Positions 24,834 through 33,240 of a stretch of 64,000 nt of DNA are shown here, in pieces (within the stretch, counting starts at the first letter, position 1; each line of letters starts with the position of its first letter). A program made the position numbers and the translations under genes. The notes below the pieces were generated by a model, which did not search any database, was not told the origin of the DNA, and was given only the letters and a program-made list of their open reading frames with translations. The stretch comes from Clostridium gelidum. Its GTDB lineage: Bacteria > Bacillota > Clostridia > Clostridiales > Clostridiaceae. Where the stretch lies: the NCBI RefSeq assembly GCF_019977655.1, contig NZ_AP024849.1:567001-631000 (forward strand), read 5' to 3'.

Positions 24834-25672
24834 TAGTTTTAAGCGGAAAAGGTGGAACAGGTAAAACTACAATTGCAATATCACTTGCAGAGCTTGCTGA
24901 AGATGTAGTGAGAATTGATTGTGATGTAGATGCACCAAATTTTTATATGTTTTATGAAGGTCATGATATTGAAAAAAAGGAATTCACAGGTGGCAAAAAA
25001 GCTATTATAGATGAAGCTCTTTGTGTTAAATGTGGAAAGTGTGAGACTGTATGTAGATTTGATGCAATAGAGAATTGTAAGATTAATCCTTTTACTTGTG
25101 AAGGTTGTGGAACTTGCATGCTAGTATGCAAGCAAAATGCAATAAAGTTAGAAGATGAAAAAACAGCAGATACGTTCATTACTGAATTGGATAAAGGCAT
25201 AATTTCAAGAGCTGAAATGGAAATAGGCAGCGATGGTTCAGGAAAGTTAATAAGTTATTTAAGAAAAAATGGCAGAAAATTTAATCCTGAGGAAAAATTA
25301 ATTATAAGTGATGGTTCACCTGGAATTGGATGTTCTGTAATAGCGTCTATTACTGGAAGCGATGCGGTTTTAGTTGTTACAGAACCTACAAAATCTGGAC
25401 TTGAAGATTTAATGAGAGTGGTAGCGTTATGTGAACATTTTGGAGTATTTACTATGGTTTGTATTAATAAATTTGATATAAATGAGGATATGAGCATAAG
25501 AATAGAAGAATTTATTAAAGAAAAAGAATTAGTTTTAGTAGGTAAAATCCCATATGATGACACTGTTATGAAATCTATAAATGAACTAAAGCCTATTATA
25601 TATTATGAAGATAGTAAAGCATGTACTTCTATTAAAAGTATGTGGGAAAGTATAAAGAAGCATATTTTTTAG
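24824..25672 (+). CDS. MinD-type ATPase with ferredoxin insert (second)
   Basis: Paralogue of the preceding gene, 282 residues. It starts at GTG 24824, with AAGGAGG upstream inside the previous gene. Walker A is GKGGTGKTT, the insert holds CVKCGKCETVCR and CEGCGTCMLVCK, and the fold resumes with ISDGSPGIGCSVIA. The signature lysine of deviant Walker A is kept, so both partners should bind ATP. The loop VVTEPTKSGLEDLMRV matches VTEPSEFGLHDLKMAV in the partner. Confidence 0.92.
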   Translation: MELVVLSGKGGTGKTTIAISLAELAEDVVRIDCDVDAPNFYMFYEGHDIEKKEFTGGKKAIIDEALCVKCGKCETVCRFDAIENCKINPFTCEGCGTCMLVCKQNAIKLEDEKTADTFITELDKGIISRAEMEIGSDGSGKLISYLRKNGRKFNPEEKLIISDGSPGIGCSVIASITGSDAVLVVTEPTKSGLEDLMRVVALCEHFGVFTMVCINKFDINEDMSIRIEEFIKEKELVLVGKIPYDDTVMKSINELKPIIYYEDSKACTSIKSMWESIKKHIF

Positions 25673-25689
25673 TGTATCTGATGTCTAGT

Positions 25690-25910
25690 AACTGTAACAC
25701 TTCCACTATAGATGAAACTTCTCTTTCTAAAGTCAGATGAGTAAGCGATTCATACTAAATCATAGATTTAGGTTTTCTGATTAAGTGGGAGATAACAGTG
25801 GCACGACCCTATACGAGGTGACCCTTGAGGTTATAAGTTAAACTAAGATTCAGATGGGGATAAAACCCACCTGAATCAAGTTTCACTTGATAGAAATCCA
25901 CAAAATTTCT
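25690..25910 (+). other. Structured non-coding tract, candidate IS605-type remnant
   Basis: The gap 25673-25990 contains several hairpins: CTAAATCATAGATTTAG, GATTCAGATGGG/CCCACCTGAATC, CAAGTTTCACTTG and AGAAATCC.../AATTTCT. The layout of compact stems with short loops resembles the RNA-coding 3' ends of IS605-like elements. It is not the same sequence as the tract at 20149. No full-length gene is present. It splits the ATPase pair from the C_GCAxxG_C_C gene. Confidence 0.35.
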
Positions 25911-25990
25911 AGTAATATTACAATTATAAGGAAGTCGTAAGCAATAATTAAAATATACATTAATTTGTAAATTATATAAGGAGAAAACAA

Positions 25991-26350
25991 ATGGAAAGAG
26001 TAATAGAATTTCATAAAGAAGGCTATAATTGTGCAGAATCTGTACTTAAGGCTTTTAATGAAGATACAGGATTAGATATTCCAGTATCAATGGCTAGCCC
26101 CTTTGGCTCTGGAATGACTGTAGGAAGTACTTGTGGAGCGATTACAGGAACACTTATGGCGGTTGGAGCATTAAAAGGAAGAAATACAAGTGAAGAAAAA
26201 AATAATTCAAGAACACTTACTAAAGAAGTAACAACTAAGGTTAAAGAAAAATATGGAACTCTTGAATGTATTGAACTTAAGAGAAAAGGTGTAACTTGTG
26301 ATGAAATCATAGAATATGCCTATGGTCTTTTAAAAGAACATACAAAATAA
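25991..26350 (+). CDS. C_GCAxxG_C_C family redox protein
   Basis: Small protein of 119 residues. The family signature is visible: a Cys in GYNCAESVLKAF, the central GSTCGAITGTLMAVG loop (matching C-GCAxxG with Thr variants), and two further Cys near the end (LECIELKRKGVTCDEII). Members are thought to be membrane-linked or soluble redox or metal-binding proteins, often beside electron-transfer genes; the function is not established. AAGGAGAAAA precedes the ATG. It lies in the ORP-like cluster but behind the hairpin-rich gap, so it may have its own promoter. Confidence 0.85.
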   Translation: MERVIEFHKEGYNCAESVLKAFNEDTGLDIPVSMASPFGSGMTVGSTCGAITGTLMAVGALKGRNTSEEKNNSRTLTKEVTTKVKEKYGTLECIELKRKGVTCDEIIEYAYGLLKEHTK

Positions 26351-26464
26351 AACTAATAGACGTTATGAATTAATTTTGTTATTAAATTTCATAAAAAAAT
26401 GTGTACGATTTTAGTGACAAAATAATTAATATAATAATATGTGAAATATGAGGAGGAAATGAAA

Positions 26465-26821
26465 ATGAAAATAGCAATTGCAAGTGATGGTAATAAGGTA
26501 AGTGGACATTTTGGACACTGTGAAGGGTTTACCATGTATGATGTAGAACAAGGGCAATCTTTAAAAAAGGAATTTATACCGAATCCAGGACATAAACCAG
26601 GATATTTACCTGTATTCTTAAAAGAAAAAAATGCAAATGTAATAATTGCAGGTGGAATGGGAGAAACAGCACAAGATCTTTTTAATCAAAATGGAATAGA
26701 AGTAGTTGTAGGAGCTCAAGGTTTAAGTGATGATCTTGTTCAAGCATTTATAAGAGGTGAACTAAAATCAACTGGAAGTGTATGTACTGAACATTCACAT
26801 GAAGGTCATTGTGAAGAATAA
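26465..26821 (+). CDS. NifX-like dinitrogenase FeMo-cofactor family protein (second)
   Basis: Protein of 118 residues of the NifX/ORP fold, with MKIAIASDGNKVSGHFGHCEGF, the NVIIAGGMGETAQDLF core and a metal-binding-type tail CTEHSHEGHCEE. Two ATG codons follow the AGGAGG at 26451. I choose 26465 because it leaves 8 bases of spacing, whereas 26459 leaves 2. It is a paralogue of 23632 but of the His/Cys-tailed type. A Fur-family regulator gene follows after 17 bases. Confidence 0.9.
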   Translation: MKIAIASDGNKVSGHFGHCEGFTMYDVEQGQSLKKEFIPNPGHKPGYLPVFLKEKNANVIIAGGMGETAQDLFNQNGIEVVVGAQGLSDDLVQAFIRGELKSTGSVCTEHSHEGHCEE

Positions 26822-26838
26822 CACATGGAAAAAATTTA

Positions 26839-27282
26839 ATGGATAAAGATCTTTCTTGGTATAAGAAATTATTTGAGAAAAATGGATATAAGTTCACTAC
26901 GCAAAAGAGAATAATACTATTAGAAATAATTAATGCTAATACTCATTTATCAGTAAATGAAATTTATGATAGAATCAGAAATAGAAATATTGGTCTTGCT
27001 ACAGTATATAGAAGTTTGAAGCTTTTTAATCAATTAGACATAATAAAACAAATTAACATTGACAATGTAAGTTATTATGAAATGAAAATTTTTAGTGGAA
27101 AACCCTTGCATATTCATTTTAAATGTTCCAAATGTGATAGTATAATAGATATAGATAATAAATATTTAAACTTAGAATACATTAAGTTAAATAAAAAAGT
27201 TGAAAAAGAAAACAATTTAGATGTAAATGATGTAAATATTATGCTAATTGGAACATGCAGTAAATGCAAGGAGGATAAATAA
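26839..27282 (+). CDS. Fur-family metal-responsive regulator
   Basis: DNA-binding protein of 147 residues. The winged helix (about residues 10-85) has KNGYKFTTQKRIILLEII, HLSVNEIYDRI and GLATVYRSLKLF, the Fur recognition helix. Two CxxC pairs in the dimer domain (HFKCSKCDSIIDID and CSKCKEDK) should hold structural zinc. It could sense iron, zinc or peroxide; the sensing ligands are not clear. It overlaps the DUF134 gene by one base (TAATG) and shares its operon with NifX-like proteins. It is a candidate for the regulator that reads the CATTTG-type operator, but known Fur boxes differ. Confidence 0.9.
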   Translation: MDKDLSWYKKLFEKNGYKFTTQKRIILLEIINANTHLSVNEIYDRIRNRNIGLATVYRSLKLFNQLDIIKQINIDNVSYYEMKIFSGKPLHIHFKCSKCDSIIDIDNKYLNLEYIKLNKKVEKENNLDVNDVNIMLIGTCSKCKEDK

Positions 27283-27737
27283 TGGCAAGACCAACAAAAT
27301 TCAGAAGAGTAGAGTTTTTTCCGGAAAATAATTATTTTGTACCATGGGGAAAGCCAAAATGTGAAATTGAAGAAATAGTTCTAAAAGTAGAAGAACTTGA
27401 AGCAATGAGATTAAAAGATATAGAAGATTTAAATCAAGAAGAATGTGCTGAAAAGATGCAAGTATCAAGACAAACTTTTCAAAATATTATAGATAGTGCA
27501 AGAAAAAAAATAGCTATTGCGCTAACTGAAGGTAAAGCCATAAGTATAAGCGGGGGGCATTATACTACAAAACTTTGCAAATTTAGATGCTTACAATGTG
27601 GAACAACTTATGAAATAAATTATGATCAAGATAGAGCAATTTGTCCTAGTTGTGGTTCAGAGAAAGTTATGTGTAGTAAAAAAGCAGGATTTTGCAAAAA
27701 TTGGTGTAAAGGTAATAACACAAACCTTAATACTTAA
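27282..27737 (+). CDS. DUF134 (UPF0251) putative DNA-binding protein
   Basis: Protein of 151 residues. The N-terminal half has a sigma-70 region 4-like helix-turn-helix (LEAMRLKDIEDLNQEECAEK, then VSRQTFQNIIDSARKKIA). The C-terminal half is an added zinc-ribbon-like domain with CRLQC-type CLQCGTTYE and CPSCGSEKV, ending CKNWC. Stand-alone DUF134 proteins lack this ribbon or have a short form. AAGGAGG precedes the ATG, which overlaps the Fur stop. DUF134 genes often sit with NifX-like and MinD-type genes, so control of this cluster is likely. Its operator is not known. Confidence 0.85.
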   Translation: MARPTKFRRVEFFPENNYFVPWGKPKCEIEEIVLKVEELEAMRLKDIEDLNQEECAEKMQVSRQTFQNIIDSARKKIAIALTEGKAISISGGHYTTKLCKFRCLQCGTTYEINYDQDRAICPSCGSEKVMCSKKAGFCKNWCKGNNTNLNT

Positions 27738-27741
27738 TAGT

Positions 27742-27812
27742 TTAAGGCATATGAAAAGAAAATAACAAGTTAGTAAAAGAATCAGACTAACTTGTTATTT
27801 TTTTAATATTTC
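27742..27812. repeat. Dispersed palindromic repeat, short copy D, also a terminator
   Basis: TTAAGGCATATGAAAAGAAAATAAC opens the element. AAATAACAAGTTAGT pairs exactly with ACTAACTTGTTATTT and is followed by T7. It lies just after the DUF134 stop and should end that operon. Confidence 0.8.
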
Positions 27813-27833
27813 TAAAGATAGGGAGTGGATTAC

Positions 27834-28214
27834 ATGGATATAGAAGAATATTCAGATATTGTTATGGATCATTTTATGTGTCCAAGAAATATGGGAGTAA
27901 TAAATAATTCAAATGGAGAAGGAACCAATGGAGATCCAGATTGTGGGGACTACTTAACTATATATATAAAAGTAGAAAACAATATAATAGATGATATTAG
28001 CTTTTTAGTTTTTGGGTGTCCAGCATCAGTTGCGACAAGTAGTATGACAACAGAGCTTTCAAAGAAAAAAACTTTAGAAGAAGCATTGAAAATTACTGAA
28101 GATCATATAATAAATGCTCTGGGGGGATTACCAGAAAATAAAAAGCATTGTTCTAATCTTGGAGTTTCGGCGTTAAGAAATGCTATTGAGGATTATTACA
28201 AAAGAAAAGTATAA
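27834..28214 (+). CDS. IscU/NifU-N-like Fe-S scaffold protein
   Basis: Scaffold for Fe-S cluster assembly, about 126 residues. All three cluster cysteines are present: DCGD (about 39), FGCPAS (about 62) and HCSN (about 104). The usual C-terminal helix ALRNAIEDYY follows. The start at 27834 has ATAGGGAGTGG upstream; GTG 27825 lies within that site. This is the intact paralogue of the truncated gene at 15769. It is a short, single-domain form without the NifU ferredoxin or Nfu domains. A terminator follows. Confidence 0.9.
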   Translation: MDIEEYSDIVMDHFMCPRNMGVINNSNGEGTNGDPDCGDYLTIYIKVENNIIDDISFLVFGCPASVATSSMTTELSKKKTLEEALKITEDHIINALGGLPENKKHCSNLGVSALRNAIEDYYKRKV

Positions 28215-28216
28215 AA

Positions 28217-28245
28217 ATAAAGGCATCAATTTTGGGTGCCTTTAT
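28217..28245 (+). terminator. Intrinsic terminator after the IscU-like gene
   Basis: ATAAAGGCA pairs with TGCCTTTAT. Confidence 0.75.
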
Positions 28246-28392
28246 AAATTATTTAATGATCATTAATATGTTACTTAATCACATAAATATAGTGTTAGAC
28301 ATATAGAATATTTTAGGAAAAAGCAAATTATCGAACATTTTTGCACAAATATAGTCATACATTCTATAGATAATAATATGTAAGAGGTATTT

Positions 28393-28722
28393 ATGTCTAT
28401 TTATTTTGACTTCAAAACTATTAGAGAACTTATAGAAAACAATAATAAGAAGAGTATATATGTAACTAGACGTGTAGTGGAAGAAACATATGATTTCAGT
28501 CCAGATGATTGGGTTGAATATATTACTCCATTAGTTGATAGTGCATTAGAAGAAGCTAATGGTGGAATTAATCTAGAACATTTATTTCAGAAATTTATTT
28601 TGATAGGTATATTTGTAGGCCAGGGAAAAACTTTTCAAGAATCTATTAATCAGGTGGAAGAATGGGAAAATACAGGTATATCTCAGTTGTTAGAAAAGAG
28701 TAAGATGAATAGAGGTTATTAA
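28393..28722 (+). CDS. Paralogue of the cytochrome b5-domain protein, heme domain missing
   Basis: Protein of 109 residues. Its start (MSIYFDFKTIRELIENN) and its C-terminal 75 residues (FSPDDWVEYITPLV...QVEEWENTG...SKMNRG) match the protein at 47897-48475. The cytochrome b5-like block of about 85 residues in that protein is replaced here by a short stretch NNKKSIYVTRRVVEETYD. Some 75 bases upstream (28316-28392) also match the region before 47897, so the two come from one duplication. GTAAGAGGTAT precedes the ATG. Function is unknown; loss of the heme domain suggests a degraded or re-purposed copy. Confidence 0.75.
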   Translation: MSIYFDFKTIRELIENNNKKSIYVTRRVVEETYDFSPDDWVEYITPLVDSALEEANGGINLEHLFQKFILIGIFVGQGKTFQESINQVEEWENTGISQLLEKSKMNRGY

Positions 28723-28825
28723 TACTTAAATGAATAGAAGTGTTGGACTTAAATATATAATCTTGATTATTATATTAACATATAATATAATGAAGCTTGT
28801 AAAAATAAATGAATATAACTATGTA

Positions 28826-28918
28826 CGGTTGGGCAAATTTTATAATTTGCTTTCAAGCAATTTTGGTTTCTGGGGTGGGAAACTCTTTTTAGAGTATTCT
28901 CATCTCTTTTTTTGTTGA
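28826..28918 (+). promoter_or_regulatory. Structured leader and terminator upstream of nhaA
   Basis: GCAAATTTTATAATTTGC (28834-28851) is followed by a second hairpin built on ACTCT-TTTT-AGAGT within GGGAAACTCT...ATTCTC, then CTCTTTTTTTG. It lies 100 bases before nhaA. It may be the terminator of the preceding gene or an attenuator for nhaA. It does not match any riboswitch I know. Confidence 0.4.
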
Positions 28919-29020
28919 AAATTTTAAGAAATAAAAATATTAAATAAGAAGTTCAACTGTAATTTTTTGTTTAAACAAAGATTTTAGGGAATAAATAATA
29001 ATATCTAAAGGAGATCAATT

Positions 29021-30217
29021 ATGAAAAATAAGATTTATAATAAGGTTTTTAATCCATTTTTACACTTTTTTAAAAATGAATCTGCTAGCGGCTTAATACT
29101 TTTGGGTTTTGCCATTATTGCAATAATAATAGCAAATTCTAGTTTTGCTCCAACATACAATGATATACTTCATACCTATGTAACTATTGGATATAAAGAA
29201 TTTTCGCTATCAATGTCAGTTCTTCATTGGATTAATGATGGATTAATGGCTCTATTTTTTTTAGTAGTTGGTATGGAAATAAAAAGAGAAGTGGTATTTG
29301 GAGAGCTTCAATCTTTTAAGAAAACTATATTACCTATATCAGCAGCTATAGGAGGTATGATTGTACCAGCAATTATTTATGCGTTATTTAATTATAATAA
29401 ACCTACTATTTCAGGATGGGGAATTCCAATGGCAACAGATATTGCATTTGCACTCGGAATACTTTCTTTAGTAGGTAGAAAAGCACCTAAAGGAATAATA
29501 GTATTTCTTACAGCATTGGCTATAGTTGATGATTTGGGAGCTATTATTGTAATTGCTATATTTTATACTAGCCAAATTTCTTGGATTGCTCTTATTATGG
29601 GTTTAATTGTTTTTATTTGCCTTATATTAGCTAATAGATTTAAGGTTAAATATACATCGGTATATGTTATTTTAGGTATAGTACTATGGATTTGTATTTT
29701 AAAGTCAGGTATACATGCAACGATTGCTGGTGTATTACTAGGAATTTCATTGCCTGCAGGAAAAAATATTCATGAATTCAAATCATCAATTTTATACAGA
29801 CTTGAACATGTTTTAACTCCAGTGTCTTCATTTGTAATTATGCCAATATTTGCGCTAGCAAATTCAGGGATAGCTATTGATATTAATAGTATTGGAGCAA
29901 TAATATTAACACCTGTTAGTTTTGGAATTATATTTGGGCTAGTTATTGGGAAACAAATAGGTATATTTGGAGTTTCATACATTTTAGTAAAATTAAAAGT
30001 GGCTAAGCTTCCAGCTCAAGTAACCAAAAGGCATTTATATGGTGCAAGTGTGCTTGGAGGTATTGGATTTACTATGTCAATCTTTGTATCATCTTTATCA
30101 TTTGCAGATGAAACTGTGTTAGCCACAGCCAAAATAAGCATTATGATTGCTTCAATTTTAGCTGCAATATTAGGTGGGATAATTTTTGGACTTATAAAAC
30201 TTAAAGGTGAAAAATAA
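29021..30217 (+). CDS. nhaA: Na+/H+ antiporter NhaA
   Basis: Integral membrane antiporter of 398 residues that exchanges Na+ or Li+ for protons. Around twelve membrane segments are seen. Conserved NhaA motifs include SASGLILLGFAIIA, VLHWINDGLMALFFLVVGMEIKRE, the MATDIAFALGIL segment, and ALAIVDDLGAI with the paired aspartates of ion binding. AAAGGAGATCA precedes the ATG. It is flanked by hairpins on both sides, so it is probably monocistronic. Its location near a SulP carrier and the c-di-AMP-riboswitch operon fits an ion and osmotic-balance theme. Confidence 0.96.
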   Translation: MKNKIYNKVFNPFLHFFKNESASGLILLGFAIIAIIIANSSFAPTYNDILHTYVTIGYKEFSLSMSVLHWINDGLMALFFLVVGMEIKREVVFGELQSFKKTILPISAAIGGMIVPAIIYALFNYNKPTISGWGIPMATDIAFALGILSLVGRKAPKGIIVFLTALAIVDDLGAIIVIAIFYTSQISWIALIMGLIVFICLILANRFKVKYTSVYVILGIVLWICILKSGIHATIAGVLLGISLPAGKNIHEFKSSILYRLEHVLTPVSSFVIMPIFALANSGIAIDINSIGAIILTPVSFGIIFGLVIGKQIGIFGVSYILVKLKVAKLPAQVTKRHLYGASVLGGIGFTMSIFVSSLSFADETVLATAKISIMIASILAAILGGIIFGLIKLKGEK

Positions 30218-30265
30218 ATGTATTATGTGTAAATTGACTGCATTGTGGTATTCATGATACTATTA

Positions 30266-30310
30266 AAAAGCTTTGATTTAGATAAAGTATGCTAAGTCAA
30301 AGCTTTTATT
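30266..30310 (+). terminator. Intrinsic terminator after nhaA
   Basis: AAAAGCTTTGATTTA pairs with TAAGTCAAAGCTTTT, followed by ATTT. Confidence 0.82.
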
Positions 30311-30373
30311 TGCAAAAAAAATATTGATATATATTAAAAGAATTCAAAGTAATAAAAAGAAAGAAGGAATTAC

Positions 30374-31837
30374 ATGAAAGAAATTAGACAAGAGTGGTTT
30401 GGAAATATTAAAGTAGATTTACTGGCAGGGATAGTTGTTTGTATGGCATTAATACCGGAGGCAATAGGATTTTCTATAGTAGCTGGAGTTGATCCTATGA
30501 TTGGAGTATATGCATCTTTTTGTATGTCTTTAATTATATCAATCTTTGGTGGAAGAACAGGGATGATTTCCGCTGCAGCTGGTGCAATGGCATTAGTCTT
30601 GGCAAGCTTAGTAAAGGAACATGGAATAGAGTATATGCTTGCAGCAACAATACTTACAGGAGTGTTTCAAGTTATATTAGGCTTTTTAAAGATAGGAAAT
30701 CTATTAAAGTTTATACCTAGACCAGTTATGATAGGATTCGTAAATGCACTAGGAATAATGATGTTTACTTCACAATTACCTTATTTTAAAGGATCATTTA
30801 TTTTAATAATTTTAGGTGCAATAGGGGTTTTAATAATTTATTTATTGCCGAAGTTAACGAGAGCAGTACCATCTCCAATAATATCAATAATAATTGTTAC
30901 ATTAATAGTGGTTATATTTAAGATTGATGTAACTACATTAGGTGATATGGGAAAAATAAGTAGTGACTTGCCAAGATTTTTAATACCTAATATATCATTT
31001 AATATGGAGACACTAAAAATAGTATTACCATATTCGATATCACTCTCTTTAGTTGGTCTTGTAGAATCCTTATTAACAGCTCAGTTGATTGATGATTTAA
31101 CAGATACTCCAAGCGATAAGAATAGAGAATGTGTAGGTCAAGGTTTGGCTAATATAACATGTGGATTTTTTGGTGGAATAGCAGGATGCGGAATGATTGG
31201 TCAAACACTTATAAATCATAATTATGGTGGACGAGGTAGATTATCAACACTTACATCTGGAACTGCAATGCTTATTGCAGTAATAGTATTAAATAAATTT
31301 GTTGTGCAAATTCCAGTAGTTGCTTTAGGTTCTGTTATGATAGTTGTATCAATAACTACTTTTAATTGGGGATCAATAAAGAGAATATCAAAAGTACCTA
31401 AAACAGATACAATTGTTATGATTTCAACAGTTATAGTAGTTTTATTAACTCATAACTTAGCATATGGGGTTATTCTTGGAATAATATTAAGTGCACTATT
31501 TTTTGCATCTAAGATATCTGAAATCAAGGTGAAGAAAATTAAAGAAGATACCCAAACTACATATATAGCTAATGGGCAATTATTTTTTGTATCTACATTA
31601 AAGTTTATTAATAGTTTTGATTTTACAGAAAAGATTCAATGTGTAAATATAGATTTGTCTAAGGTGAAAATTTGGGATGAATCAGCAGTTGATGCTATAG
31701 ATAAAGTAGTAATTAAATTTCATAAAAATGGAGTTAAAACCAACTTGATAGGAATGAGTAATCAATGTTTAGAATTAGTTGATAGAATGGCTGTCCATAA
31801 TAAACCAGGTGGATTAGAGTCGGCTAGTAGTCATTAA
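30374..31837 (+). CDS. SulP-family anion transporter with STAS domain
   Basis: Secondary anion transporter of 487 residues with ten or more hydrophobic segments. The SulP signature is seen near the N-terminus (DLLAGIVVCMALIPEAIGFSIVAGVDPMIGVY). The RECVGQGLANITCGFFGGIAGCGMIGQT segment is conserved as well. The C-terminal STAS domain (about residues 385-480) has VNIDLSKVKIWDESAVDAID. Substrates in the family include sulfate, bicarbonate and other anions, and cannot be told here. AAGAAAGAAGGAAT precedes the ATG. Confidence 0.92.
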   Translation: MKEIRQEWFGNIKVDLLAGIVVCMALIPEAIGFSIVAGVDPMIGVYASFCMSLIISIFGGRTGMISAAAGAMALVLASLVKEHGIEYMLAATILTGVFQVILGFLKIGNLLKFIPRPVMIGFVNALGIMMFTSQLPYFKGSFILIILGAIGVLIIYLLPKLTRAVPSPIISIIIVTLIVVIFKIDVTTLGDMGKISSDLPRFLIPNISFNMETLKIVLPYSISLSLVGLVESLLTAQLIDDLTDTPSDKNRECVGQGLANITCGFFGGIAGCGMIGQTLINHNYGGRGRLSTLTSGTAMLIAVIVLNKFVVQIPVVALGSVMIVVSITTFNWGSIKRISKVPKTDTIVMISTVIVVLLTHNLAYGVILGIILSALFFASKISEIKVKKIKEDTQTTYIANGQLFFVSTLKFINSFDFTEKIQCVNIDLSKVKIWDESAVDAIDKVVIKFHKNGVKTNLIGMSNQCLELVDRMAVHNKPGGLESASSH

Positions 31838-31888
31838 ATTATAATCTGATAGTATAAATTTATGAGTGTAATAAGAATAAGCTTCTTG

Positions 31889-32053
31889 TTAGGCACATGA
31901 AAATAAATAACAAGTCCAAAGTTGCCATGAATATTTTTCATTAGGCAAGGAGATAAATTGCCCTCATAGCGGGCCTATTATGGCAATTTGCCGACACAGC
32001 ATGATGGAAAATAGGCTGGCAAATGGACTTGTTATTTTTTTGATTGTGCCTTA
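31889..32053. repeat. Dispersed palindromic repeat, long copy C
   Basis: TTAGGCACATGAAAATAAAT...TTTTTTGATTGTGCCTTA encloses AACAAGTCCA/TGGACTTGTT. The interior (about 110 bases) has its own stems (AATTGCC.../GGCAATT and GGGCCTATT/AATAGGCT) and shares ATATTTTTCATTAGGCAAGG with copy A at 1390. It lies about 50 bases after the SulP stop. Confidence 0.8.
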
Positions 32054-32159
32054 CACTCATTTTGATAATAAAGATTTTAGGCATATTAGCTCAAGTGCTT
32101 TTAATACTGAATCAGTTCTTGGTGGAACAGATGGTACCACAGTTATAATAGTAATGAAA

Positions 32160-32671
32160 AGTGGTGTTAAAGGTAGCCAAAGAAGCAAAACCGAAAAGAG
32201 AAAAAGAGGTATTTAAAATGAGCAAGTGTGTGTGTTATAGATAGAGTTGGAAATGTTGTTACTGAACTTTTGTGTAAAGGAAGAATGAAACATACAGATT
32301 TAGAAAGGCTTTTTAGAGATAGAATTGATGACGAAGCAATTTTCTGTACAGACTCGCATAAGAGTTATATTAAGTTTGCACAAAATTTAGGTATTGAATT
32401 ACAACAAATCAAGCGTGGTAAACATAAGGAAGGTATATATCATATACAACACATTAACGCATTTCATAGCAAACTAAAGAAATGGATGGATAATTTTAAT
32501 GGTGTTGCAACTAAATATCTTGCTAATTATATGTATTGGTTTAAATGGTTAGAAGTCTTTAATACAGAGAAAGATACTGTTAAAAGTAAAAATTTGTTAA
32601 TACAATTTCATACATGTCATTCTGATACAAAATTAAAGGACTTTAGATTTAGAGAAGCAATTTATATATAG
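32160..32671 (+). pseudogene. IS1595-family transposase remnant
   Basis: Two pieces remain. About 32157-32215 reads KSGVKGSQRSKTEKRKRGI, and a second frame from 32228 reads VCVIDRVGNVVTELLCKGRM and runs to 32671. The latter holds the DDE core end typical of IS1595/ISXO2: CTDSHKSY, HINAFHSKLKKWM and FNGVATKYLANYMYWFKWLE. The N-terminal zinc-ribbon part and a clean frame are missing, and no terminal repeats were found. A dead fragment. Confidence 0.8.
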
Positions 32672-32693
32672 CTATGATATTGGGATAATTGTA

Positions 32694-32864
32694 ATGTTAA
32701 CAGATTATGAAAAACCCAAATATGAGGTTTCCAGAAATATTGATAGATTTACAGGTAAAAGAATTTATAGTAAAGAGAAAGACTTTATTGGAAACGGAAA
32801 AGTAGTTTATTTGCATTTGGATGGTGATAGATATCTTGCTTTAGTATCTGGCGGTGGGGGATGA
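32694..32864 (+). CDS. Small open frame of 56 residues, glycine-ended
   Basis: ATG 32694 to TGA 32862-32864 encodes a basic and aromatic-rich peptide with GKRIYSKEKDFIGNGKVVYL in the middle and a terminal SGGGG. The ribosome site is weak (GGGATAATT). I do not recognise it. It lies between an IS1595 fragment and a YcaO remnant, so it may be a relic of a peptide or transposon gene. Real expression is doubtful. Confidence 0.3.
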   Translation: MLTDYEKPKYEVSRNIDRFTGKRIYSKEKDFIGNGKVVYLHLDGDRYLALVSGGGG

Positions 32865-33024
32865 TGTAATATTAAGTGATATCAATACTGTCTATTAATA
32901 ATTGCTTTGTATTTTTCTTTAAGTGTTTACTAAAATAATTTGGAGCAATGAATATTTGTAAATTGTTGAGAATTATATGTTCATCTATAACCCACTAAAA
33001 TATATAAGAAAAGAGTGTGAAATT

Positions 33025-33240
33025 ATGGAGTTAAGAAGAGAAAATGAAATTGTTAAATGTGATACAGGATTTTCAATAGACATTTTACTAATATCTTATT
33101 ATGCTCTGTTATTAAGGAAGGATTATAAAGATTATATAGAATTTAGTATATTTCTATTATTACATATAATAGAAGTATTATTAAGTATCTTTATTTTTAT
33201 AAAGGTACTATTCATATTATTTTATTTAATATTATATTAG
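33025..33240 (+). CDS. Small membrane protein, possibly HrgC/DUF2628-like
   Basis: 71 residues from ATG 33025. A short polar N-terminus is followed by VKCDTGFSIDILLISYYALLLRKDYK, whose shape (GFS..., then a hydrophobic stretch ending in a basic-acidic patch) recalls small HrgC/DUF2628-type membrane proteins. Two strongly hydrophobic stretches follow. The ribosome site is weak. The frame is open back to 32977. A family assignment is tentative. The remaining part of 32865-33472 shows only a hairpin. Confidence 0.35.
   Translation: MELRRENEIVKCDTGFSIDILLISYYALLLRKDYKDYIEFSIFLLLHIIEVLLSIFIFIKVLFILFYLILY

Noticed and set aside
28730..28918. Open frame of 62 codons before nhaA
   Set aside because: It runs through a terminator hairpin and has no ribosome site; more likely a non-coding leader.
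31980..32216. Open frame of 78 codons after the SulP gene
   Set aside because: Its first part lies inside the dispersed repeat and its last part is an IS1595 fragment; it is a chance fusion.
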